Translations under genes and position numbers: made by a program
Source of the DNA: Ruminococcaceae bacterium UBA6845
GTDB lineage: Bacteria > Bacillota > Clostridia > Oscillospirales > Acutalibacteraceae
Direction of reading: 5' to 3'
NCBI GenBank assembly: GCA_002449395.1
Contig: DKDP01000051.1
Coordinates: 116,292 to 158,892, forward strand
DNA length: 42,601 nt
The notes under the pieces: generated by a model
What the model saw: only the letters and a program-made list of their open reading frames with translations
Database searches by the model: none
Told to the model about the DNA's origin: nothing
In this document: piece after piece, positions 17,056 to 24,524 of the stretch
Layout of the letters: each line of letters starts with the position of its first letter
How positions within the stretch are numbered: the stretch's first letter is position 1

Positions 17056-18843
17056 TTATTTCTCAAGATTTGCCTTGAGGTTATTAAGCTGATCTCTGAG
17101 CTCCTGCGGGAGTTTGTCGCCAAACTTCTTGTAGTGCTCCTCAATCTCGGCAGCCTCTTTTGTCCATGTATCCTTATCAACATCAAGGATTGACTTAAGA
17201 GTGTCAATATCCATATCAAGGTCTGTGAGGTCGATATCCTCCGGCTTCGGAACGTAACCGATAGCGGTCTCGGTAGCATCTGCCTTGCCCTCGCAGCGGT
17301 CGATGATCCAATTAAGAACACGCATATTGTCGCCGAATCCCGGCCAAATGAAGTTGCCCTCATCGTCGGTACGGAACCAGTTAACGTTGAATATCTTCGG
17401 AGCCTTATCGCCGAGCTTCTTGCCCATATCAAGCCAATGCTGGAAGTAGTCAGCCATATGATATCCGCAGAACGGAAGCATAGCCATCGGGTCACGACGA
17501 ACAACGCCTACTGCACCTGCTGCGGCCGCTGTTGTCTCGGAAGCCATTGCAGAACCGATGAATACACCGTTCTCCCAGCTCTTTGACTGGTAAACCAGCG
17601 GAGCGCACTTTGCACGGCGTCCGCCGAAGATGATTGCTGAAATCGGCACGCCCTCGCCCTTGTCAAACTCAGGAGAAATGCACGGGCAGTTAACTGCCGG
17701 AGCTGTAAATCTTGAGTTCGGATGAGCGGCATATGTGCTCTTGTCAGCCTTGTTGAACTTGGAAGCATCCCACTTGTTACCCTTCCAGTCAATTGCATTT
17801 GTCGGAAGATCCTTGTTAAGACCCTCCCACCAAACTGTATTGTCATCAAGGTTGAGTGCAACATTTGTGAAGATTGTGTTCTTCTTTGTTGACTCAAGAG
17901 CGTTGAAGTTCGACTTTGCATTTGTACCCGGAGCAACGCCGAAGAAGCCGTTCTCGGGGTTGATTGCATAAAGACGTCCGTCCGCACCGATTCTCATCCA
18001 AGAGATATCGTCGCCGACTGTCCAGATCTTATAGCCCTTTTCCTGAAGATATTTCGGCGGGATAAGCATAGCAAGGTTTGTCTTACCGCAAGCTGACGGG
18101 AATGCAGCTGCAACATACTTAACTTCGCCCTTAGGATTCTGGAGACCGAGGATAAGCATATGCTCAGCCATCCAGCCCTCTTTCCAGCCCTGATATGAAG
18201 CGATTCTCAAAGCGAAGCACTTCTTACCGAGGAGAACGTTTCCGCCGTAAGCAGAGTTAACGGAGATAATAGCATTGTCCTCCGGGAACTGGCAGATGTA
18301 TCTCTTCTCGGGATCAACATCGCATTTTGCGTGGAAGCCACGAACCCAGTCATTGCTGTCGCCGAGAACGTCAAGAACCTTCTTGCCGACACGGGTCATA
18401 ATAGCCATATTAAGAACAACATAGATAGAGTCGGTAAGCTCGATACCGATCTTTGCAAGAGGAGAACCGATCGGGCCCATTGAGAACGGGATAACATACA
18501 TTGTTCTGCCCTTATATGAATCTCTTGCGATATCGTAAAGTCTCTTGTACATCTCGTCAGGATCGCACCAGTTGTTTGTCGGGCCGGCATTCTCCTGCTT
18601 CTTTGAGCAGATAAATGTTCTGTCCTCAACACGAGCAACGTCATTCGGCTTTGTTCTGTGAAGATAGCATCCGGGGAGCTTTTCCTCGTTGAGCTTAATC
18701 ATTTCACCTGTCTCAACCGCCTCTTTACGGAGACCGTCGAGCTGCTCCTCAGAGCCGTCAATCCATACGATTTTGTCAGGCTTAACAAGATCAACTTTTT
18801 CATTGATCCAGTCAAGGATGGACTTGTTAGTCGTTAATTCCAT
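17056..18843 (-). CDS. pckG: Phosphoenolpyruvate carboxykinase (GTP)
   Basis: This 595-residue enzyme interconverts oxaloacetate and PEP with GTP/GDP. Length and motifs are those of the GTP class. The P-loop FPSACGKTN is at residues 248-256 (Lys254). GDDISWMRIG follows, then NPENGFFGVAPGTNAKSN, and later the guanine-site region FNVNWFR. GAAAGGA lies ten bases before the ATG at 18843; another ATG nearer the ribosome site is out of frame. A good promoter is upstream and a terminator downstream, so it is monocistronic. In gut anaerobes this enzyme often runs towards oxaloacetate. With the decarboxylase pump encoded elsewhere in the window, it could feed a PEP-oxaloacetate-pyruvate route (inference). 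Confidence 0.95.
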   Translation of the reverse strand: MELTTNKSILDWINEKVDLVKPDKIVWIDGSEEQLDGLRKEAVETGEMIKLNEEKLPGCYLHRTKPNDVARVEDRTFICSKKQENAGPTNNWCDPDEMYKRLYDIARDSYKGRTMYVIPFSMGPIGSPLAKIGIELTDSIYVVLNMAIMTRVGKKVLDVLGDSNDWVRGFHAKCDVDPEKRYICQFPEDNAIISVNSAYGGNVLLGKKCFALRIASYQGWKEGWMAEHMLILGLQNPKGEVKYVAAAFPSACGKTNLAMLIPPKYLQEKGYKIWTVGDDISWMRIGADGRLYAINPENGFFGVAPGTNAKSNFNALESTKKNTIFTNVALNLDDNTVWWEGLNKDLPTNAIDWKGNKWDASKFNKADKSTYAAHPNSRFTAPAVNCPCISPEFDKGEGVPISAIIFGGRRAKCAPLVYQSKSWENGVFIGSAMASETTAAAAGAVGVVRRDPMAMLPFCGYHMADYFQHWLDMGKKLGDKAPKIFNVNWFRTDDEGNFIWPGFGDNMRVLNWIIDRCEGKADATETAIGYVPKPEDIDLTDLDMDIDTLKSILDVDKDTWTKEAAEIEEHYKKFGDKLPQELRDQLNNLKANLEK

Positions 18844-18885
18844 TGATATTCATTCCTTTCGTAAAAATCAATTTTTTACGTCTAT

Positions 18886-18914
18886 ATTATATCCTTTTTT
18901 CAGGCAATTTTCAA
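18886..18914 (-). promoter_or_regulatory. pckG promoter
   Basis: On the minus strand TTGAAA (18909-18914) and a perfect TATAAT (18886-18891) are separated by 17 bases, about 40 bases upstream of the pckG start. Confidence 0.75.
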
Positions 18915-19030
18915 CATACAAAACGCACATTATAGCGTGTATTTATTCCTTTTTTTGTAGATTTTTACAAAAGTTGCAAAAAGACTTTGTTAAAAAAGCA
19001 ACGAAGTTTTGAACAAACGGAAATTCTGTA

Positions 19031-19067
19031 AAATAAAAAACGAGGGTGCAGGAAAACCTGCACCCTC
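19031..19067 (-). terminator. Terminator of the secreted-protein cluster
   Basis: A perfect 11-bp GC-rich stem (19042-19052 with 19057-19067) with an AAAA loop is followed, in the minus direction, by a U-rich tract (complement of AAAATAAAAAA at 19030-19040). It closes the three-gene cluster. Confidence 0.9.
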
Positions 19068-19091
19068 TGAGAGATTTAAGCAATCTCTGAC

Positions 19092-22000
19092 TTATTTAGC
19101 AACGTATGTGAACGAGCCTGCATCATGCCACTCGTTGTTATACTTAACCTGTACCTTAATGACGTTGTCGCCTGTAAGGTAGCAGCTTGCCTGTGCGTTG
19201 TAAACCTTCTGGCCGTTAACAACAGTGTAAGCCTTTGTGGTAAGAGTACCGCCGTTGTACATTACTGTACGAACGCCCTGGATATCCATACCTGTTACAA
19301 CCTGAACACCTACACGGCTTCTCTCGCCTGATGTAGCAGCAGGAGTAATGCTGTAAACTGTTGTGTCTGCTGTCGGAGCAAGACGATTTACTGTGAACTT
19401 ATAAGCAACATCCTTAGACTCCCAGTTAGCGAACTTAGCGATAACCTTTGTCTCAGAACCTGTTGTGAGCTTTGCAAGTACAGTCCATACTTCGTATGCT
19501 GCCGATGCATCTCTCTCATCCTCAACGATTGAACCGTCAGCTCTGTAGCTTACGATCGAAACAGCGCTGCTGTGTCTTGTGATTGTTCTTGTGTTGCCGT
19601 ATGCATCAATGAACTGAATCTTAGCAGCATAGTCGTCGTCAACACGGTTAACCTTTACTGCATAAGTGTTGTAGTCGGATGATGTCGGAGTCCAGTCAAC
19701 AGAAACGATTGCACCCTTAACCTCTGTCGGCTTAAGAACAAGAGCAGAGATAGCTGCGTTGAGCTCGTTAGCTGCCTTTGTAATTGTAGCCTGTGAAGAG
19801 ATCTTGAGATCACGTGCAACTGCCTCAGCTGCTGCGAGCTTAGCTGCCATTGCGCCATAAGAAGCCTCTGTGTAATCGTCAGCGTTCTTTGTCTTTGCAA
19901 GAGCGATAGCTGCATCAAGTGCTGTGTAGTCTGCATCCTTCTCTGTGAGCGGCATTGCACCGTTAATCTTTGCTGCTGCTGCGTCAACTGTTGCCTGATC
20001 GTCAACAGTGAGGTCTCTTGAAAGAGCCTTACCTTCTGCAAGAGCATCCTGGAGAACCTTTACAGAATCATCTGTGTAGTTGTCTGTTCCCTTAGCGATG
20101 AGAGCCTCTGCCTCAGCGATAGCTGCGTCAAGCTCTGTGTAGTCAGCCTTCTCAACTGTCGGCTTCTCTACAAGGAGAGTTGCCCATGCGAGAACGTTCT
20201 TCTCCTGATTTCTTGCTGCGATGTACTGGCTTGTTGCCTCACCCTCATGCTTAACAGGATCCTGAACGTAATCCCACTTAATGCCTGCGAAGAGAGCGTC
20301 AACAGCTGCAAGTGAATCGTCTGTGTAGGTATCACGGTCGATTGCTTCGTATGCTGCCTTAGCCTCATTGATCTTAGTGTAATCCCAAGCAAGATACTCA
20401 GGAGCATTTGTAAGAGCTGTGATTTCAGCTGTCTTAGCGTCTACTGTTGCCTGATCCTTAGCCTTGAGAGCACGGAACTCGGCTGTCTTTGCAGAAGCGA
20501 TGAGATCGTTAGCTGAAGCCTTATATGCTTCGGTGTAGAACTTAGCATATGTTGTGAGGTTAGAATTGAGCTTCTGGATAGCTGTATCGAGATCTGTGAA
20601 CGAAGCTGCTGCCTCAACGAGAGCGTCGATAGCTGCATTAAGCTCTGTTGCATAAGCGTCAAGCTCTGCCTGCTGATCAACAGTGAAGCGCTTGCCATAT
20701 GCTTCCTTAGCTGCATCGTACTTTGTCTTTGCAGCTGCCCATGAAACTGCTGTGTAATGAGATTCTGTGAGAGCCTCGAATTTCTCGAGAGCTGCCTGAA
20801 CCTTTGAATAATCAGCGCCTGCCGGAACAAGAGCCTTGATAGCGTCGTTAAGTGCTGTTGTCATAGCGTCAACGGCTGCCTGATTGTCCTTCTTAGTAAG
20901 ACCTGCTGTCTCATAAAGAGCCTTAGCCTCTTCATACTTAGCCATCATAGCCTTATAAGAATCTGATGTGTAGCGGCCCTGGTCAATAGCTACTGCCTTA
21001 TCCATAGCCGTCTTAAGAGCTGTTGTGTCAGCCGGGATGAGTGCGAGCTTAGTAACAGCATCCTCAATTGCGGAAGCCATTGCGTCAACCTCGCCCTGCT
21101 TATCCTTAGTCTTACCACGAACGACAGCGTTCTTAGCAGCGATAACTGCCTCTGCTGTTTCTGTTGTGTAGTAAGCTGCAAGATCTGCATCTGCCGGGAT
21201 CTTAGCGAGAGCTGCATCAACTGCAGTGTAGTCAGCGCCTACAAGCTCAAGAGCTGCCTTAGCGGCAACAAGATCCTCAACCATCTTTGTGATCTGTGAC
21301 TGCTGATCTTCCTTGAGATCGCCTGCATCTACCATTGCCTGAGCATCAGCAAGTTTTGTCTCATATGCAGACCAAGAATCTGCTGTGTAATAATCCTTTG
21401 TATAGGTTGTGCCCTTGTTGATCTCTGCGATAAGCTCTGAGTAATCAGCTGCGCCGAGAGTCTTAAGGCCATCCTTAGCTGTCTTAAGGTTATTGTAAGC
21501 TGTGTCGATTGTAGCCTGATCCTTAGCCTTAAGGTTTCTTGCTACGCCCTTAGCTGCTGTAAGAGCAGAAGCGAACGGAGTCCAGGAAGCTGAAGTGTAA
21601 TCAGCCTGATTGAGAGCGTCGCACTCTGTTACAAGAGCATCAAGAGCTGTGTAAGAAGCGTCAGCCTCTTTAAGTCCTGCAACTGCCGTGTTAAGAGCAG
21701 AAGCGGCATTGTTAATTGTAGCCTGATCAGCAATTGTGAGGTTTCTCGATACTGCTTTTGCAGCTGCGAGAGCTGTTGTCATTGCCGACCAAGAATCTGC
21801 TGTGTACCAGCTTGCAGACTGCTCATCAACAATCTTCTGAGCTGCCTTGATTGCTGCGTCAAGTTCTGTATAATCTGCGCCCTGAGCCTTAGGAGTAAGG
21901 TTGCCCATTGCAGTTGTAAGAGCTGATGCTGCATTATCAATCTCAGTCTGATGTGTAATATCAAGACCTGCTGCGATATTCTGAGCTGCATTATAAGCGA

Positions 22001-23219
22001 TCTGGAATGCTGTCCAGTTAGCATCCTGCTCATAGTTGTCAGCATTGATAGCTGCTGCCGCAGCCTTAGCATTGTCAAGAGCTGTGTAATCAGCATCCTT
22101 GATTGTGAGCTTTGCATAACCTGCCTCAAGAGCTTCAAGAGCTTTATCTGTTGTAGCCTGGTCTGCTGTCTTAGCGTCAAGGATTGTCTTAGCGCCAGCA
22201 AGAGCTGCTACGAAGTCCTCGGTATTGTTGTAATTAGCAACAACAGTGTCCTTAACCTCGTCATACTTTGCCTGGAGCTTTGAATAGTCAACCTCAGTTG
22301 AACCGCCCTTAACCTTAAGAGTAAGGTTCATACCGGAAAGATCAAAGTACTGATCATCGTTGAAGTACTTGTTCTCAGCCTTGTTAAGCTCTGTCTTAGT
22401 CTTTCCGCCCGGAACATAAGTAACGTATGTGTTACCCGCAGTATTCTTGTCTCTCTTAATACCTGCTTCAGGCATAAAGAACTTATACTCTGCGCCCGGT
22501 GCAGCGTCTTCCGGAACCATTACGGGGAAGTAGAGGATAGAAACATCATCTTCACCGATGATGCAAGTCTCATCTCCTGCAGGAGCAGGATATGTACCCC
22601 AGCGGAAGAACTTGTAACCGCAATTAGTATACTCATCAGCGGTCATCTCGTGGTCGCCTGTGAAGTAATAAGTACCGTCATCGTTCTTAGCTACGTTGAA
22701 AGCCTGTCTCGAAAGATCAGGAACTGTTACTGACGGAACCGTTCTTGTTGAAGAAGAAGCACCGATAAAGTAGCCGATGTACTCACTGTTCTCATTGTAC
22801 TGAATCATTTTATCAGTTTTTGTTGTGTTAACCGATGTCTGATTTCTCTGCTTCATGTAGATCTCACCGGGATCAAGAAGTCCTGATGAGAAATAGAAGT
22901 CACCGCAGCAGTAACCGGTCAAGTAGTTAGACTTAACGTAGAAGTTAATCATAACAATCTGACCCGGCTCAACTTCCATTGAGCCCTCTACTTCATCTGT
23001 GCCCGGTTCTTCATCGTACGGCGTATTCCATACACCGTCAACATATCTGGTGTTACTTGTCCACTTAACACCGCTGCTTATAGGGGCAGCTGTAAGCTTC
23101 ATCCATACCTTATAGGTTGCTGTGTCAGGATTACCGTTTGCGGATGCTGCTACAGCAAATGTACCAAGTACCATAGCGATTGCAAGCAATACGCTAAGCA
23201 CTTTCTTCGCAATTTTCAT
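19092..23219 (-). CDS. Giant secreted protein with about twelve FIVAR-like repeats
   Basis: This 1375-residue exported protein has a signal peptide over residues 1-28 (KK, long hydrophobic core, VAASA). Residues about 35-306 form a beta-rich, cohesin-like domain (EPGQIVMINFYVKSNYL, then PGAEYKFFMP). Residues 309-1168 hold about twelve tandem three-helix repeats of 66-80 residues. A typical unit opens ADYTELDAAI, continues with a YTADSW-type motif and DQATIDAAA, and ends in an ALN-AI-AL helix. This is the FIVAR pattern found in extracellular cell-wall and sugar-binding proteins. Residues 1169-1375 are a beta-rich tail of unknown family. No LPXTG, transmembrane anchor, SLH domain or catalytic motif is visible. 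GGGAGGA precedes the ATG. It is last in a minus-strand cluster, 41 bases after the cohesin/dockerin-like gene. A structural or adhesive surface role is inference. Confidence 0.75.
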   Translation of the reverse strand: MKIAKKVLSVLLAIAMVLGTFAVAASANGNPDTATYKVWMKLTAAPISSGVKWTSNTRYVDGVWNTPYDEEPGTDEVEGSMEVEPGQIVMINFYVKSNYLTGYCCGDFYFSSGLLDPGEIYMKQRNQTSVNTTKTDKMIQYNENSEYIGYFIGASSSTRTVPSVTVPDLSRQAFNVAKNDDGTYYFTGDHEMTADEYTNCGYKFFRWGTYPAPAGDETCIIGEDDVSILYFPVMVPEDAAPGAEYKFFMPEAGIKRDKNTAGNTYVTYVPGGKTKTELNKAENKYFNDDQYFDLSGMNLTLKVKGGSTEVDYSKLQAKYDEVKDTVVANYNNTEDFVAALAGAKTILDAKTADQATTDKALEALEAGYAKLTIKDADYTALDNAKAAAAAINADNYEQDANWTAFQIAYNAAQNIAAGLDITHQTEIDNAASALTTAMGNLTPKAQGADYTELDAAIKAAQKIVDEQSASWYTADSWSAMTTALAAAKAVSRNLTIADQATINNAASALNTAVAGLKEADASYTALDALVTECDALNQADYTSASWTPFASALTAAKGVARNLKAKDQATIDTAYNNLKTAKDGLKTLGAADYSELIAEINKGTTYTKDYYTADSWSAYETKLADAQAMVDAGDLKEDQQSQITKMVEDLVAAKAALELVGADYTAVDAALAKIPADADLAAYYTTETAEAVIAAKNAVVRGKTKDKQGEVDAMASAIEDAVTKLALIPADTTALKTAMDKAVAIDQGRYTSDSYKAMMAKYEEAKALYETAGLTKKDNQAAVDAMTTALNDAIKALVPAGADYSKVQAALEKFEALTESHYTAVSWAAAKTKYDAAKEAYGKRFTVDQQAELDAYATELNAAIDALVEAAASFTDLDTAIQKLNSNLTTYAKFYTEAYKASANDLIASAKTAEFRALKAKDQATVDAKTAEITALTNAPEYLAWDYTKINEAKAAYEAIDRDTYTDDSLAAVDALFAGIKWDYVQDPVKHEGEATSQYIAARNQEKNVLAWATLLVEKPTVEKADYTELDAAIAEAEALIAKGTDNYTDDSVKVLQDALAEGKALSRDLTVDDQATVDAAAAKINGAMPLTEKDADYTALDAAIALAKTKNADDYTEASYGAMAAKLAAAEAVARDLKISSQATITKAANELNAAISALVLKPTEVKGAIVSVDWTPTSSDYNTYAVKVNRVDDDYAAKIQFIDAYGNTRTITRHSSAVSIVSYRADGSIVEDERDASAAYEVWTVLAKLTTGSETKVIAKFANWESKDVAYKFTVNRLAPTADTTVYSITPAATSGERSRVGVQVVTGMDIQGVRTVMYNGGTLTTKAYTVVNGQKVYNAQASCYLTGDNVIKVQVKYNNEWHDAGSFTYVAK
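19716..22295 (-). repeat. Coding tandem array of about twelve FIVAR-like units
   Basis: The units begin at approximately residues 309, 376, 448, 521, 591, 662, 730, 802, 872, 946, 1025 and 1096 of the 1375-residue protein. They are diverged at the DNA level and vary in length, so the array is old rather than recently expanded. The most conserved positions are the initial A-D-Y-T/S, the central Y-T-x-x-S-W/Y and the D-Q-A-T/E segment. Confidence 0.7.
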
Positions 23220-23260
23220 GCAATTATTCCTCCCAAAAAATTTTCCTTTTTATAAAGGGA

Positions 23261-24337
23261 TTAATAGGGTTTGACCTGATCCAATGTGTCAACAAGTGAT
23301 ACTACGGAAAGAACTCTACCGCTGTCAACAACATCAATAGCGCCGTCACCTGTTACATCCGCCGCATATCTGACCGCAGGATCATCAAATGATCCGATGA
23401 GCGATCCGACAGCAAGGATGTTACCTGCATCGACATTTTCGAGTGTTGCATCACCGTTTACATCGCCGAAAACAACAACAGAATAGGTCTTTACGATTTC
23501 ATCACCAACTAAAACGTCGATCTTAGTGCCTGAGCCGACACCGTACTCGGTTGGAGTGATTTTGAGAGATCCGCCGCCGGAAGCTGCAACTTTCTTTCTG
23601 ATATCAGCAGAAGTCAACATTCCGGTGTCGAAGCCGTAAACGAACATATTCGTCTTGTCTACGACAGCATTTGAATCGTAGGCCGCATTCGGTACAAGAT
23701 CTGCAGTCTCACCGACAACATTTACAGAAGCAGGAACAAAGTTCATTGTAAGATTTGCCGGGTCGATCTGATAGATCGTGGTTGCATCTGTCGGAGTCTG
23801 GATTGCCTGATAATAGAATCCTGTATACTCCGGAGGGATCAAGAATGTACCGGTCTTGCCCGCAGCAGATGTCTTTGCCTTTACATTGAATGTGAAACTC
23901 TCCTCACCGTCGGGAAGATTCAAACAACCGAGAGCCGAATTAGAAACCGTTGCTGTCCACTGGACAAGGATACAGCTATATGTTTCTGCATCATATCCCT
24001 CGGGGATAAACTTACCGTCGTTGGTCGAGTTTGCCACCAGATTTCCCTGAGCCTTAGTGGTGTTAAGCGCCGTAAGGCTGATAAGGTTCGGTATCTCAAA
24101 AACTTCGGTATCGAACAATATCGGGAAACGGAAGGCTGTCATATTGTAATTTGTCTTGATTGAAACACGAACGGTAACGGTATCACCGGGAGCGTATTCA
24201 CTCTTATCGGTGGAAATCGTTACTTCCATGCTTTCATTGCCGCTCGCTGTGCCCTCAGCAGAGGCACAGACACCGAAAACAGCTACTGCAAGCACAACAG
24301 ACAATATGACGGAAAGAATTTTCTTCGCAGTTTTCAC
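23261..24337 (-). CDS. Secreted protein with cohesin-like domain, X-type module and dockerin-like repeat
   Basis: This 358-residue exported protein has a signal peptide ending near residue 27 (VCASA). Residues about 36-205 look like a cohesin-type beta-sandwich (ISTDKSEYAPGDTVTVRVSI, then FRFPILFDTEVFE). Residues about 226-288 form a small module preceding the dockerin, as is common in clostridial dockerin proteins (SGGGSLKITPTEYGVGSG). Residues 291-350 hold two EF-hand-like calcium loops, GDVNGDATLENVDAG and ADVTGDGAIDVVDSG, each with D1, D5 and D12 in register and followed by near-identical helices (ILAVGSL, VLSVVSL). Having both a cohesin-like and a dockerin-like part would allow chaining or anchoring of partners, which is inference. 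The start is GTG 24337 with GGAGG nine bases upstream. Confidence 0.72.
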   Translation of the reverse strand: MKTAKKILSVILSVVLAVAVFGVCASAEGTASGNESMEVTISTDKSEYAPGDTVTVRVSIKTNYNMTAFRFPILFDTEVFEIPNLISLTALNTTKAQGNLVANSTNDGKFIPEGYDAETYSCILVQWTATVSNSALGCLNLPDGEESFTFNVKAKTSAAGKTGTFLIPPEYTGFYYQAIQTPTDATTIYQIDPANLTMNFVPASVNVVGETADLVPNAAYDSNAVVDKTNMFVYGFDTGMLTSADIRKKVAASGGGSLKITPTEYGVGSGTKIDVLVGDEIVKTYSVVVFGDVNGDATLENVDAGNILAVGSLIGSFDDPAVRYAADVTGDGAIDVVDSGRVLSVVSLVDTLDQVKPY

Positions 24338-24524
24338 TTCGAAATTCCTCCTTCATTTTTCGGGATAAAGAGCTGACCTCTCCCGTTATTCTTTCAATCG
24401 GTAAAAACCAATTGATCTATAATCACAGCGAGGCTGTAATTAGCTTTTAATCGTATCAAGCATTTTGCCGAAACGATTTTCCTGTGACAGTTCCCCTTTC
24501 GGGAAACTGTCACATTAATTTTGA
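24338..24524 (-). other. Leader of the cohesin/dockerin-like gene
   Basis: This stretch holds several small hairpins read on the minus strand. One is ACAGC-CTC-GCTGT around 24432-24444. Another is CAATTGGT/ACCGATTG around 24398-24418. The strong stem described separately at 24483-24514 is also here. I see no convincing promoter with both boxes, so transcription may come through from the 1328-residue gene upstream. Confidence 0.4.
24483..24514 (-). terminator. Stem-loop just after the 1328-residue gene (weak terminator or processing site)
   Basis: A 14-bp stem (24483-24496 with 24501-24514) with a TTTC loop and one imperfect position begins about ten bases after the stop codon. The minus-strand sequence beyond it (GGAAAATCGTTTC) is not a good U tract. 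It may end only part of the transcripts or protect the upstream mRNA. Its core GTGACAG-TCCCCT also resembles the repeat at 42406-42449. Confidence 0.55.

Noticed and set aside
19716..22295. Possible CRISPR or satellite array because of regular repeats
   Set aside because: The repeats are about 200-230 bases long, diverged, and all in one reading frame encoding three-helix protein modules. There are no identical direct repeats with spacers.
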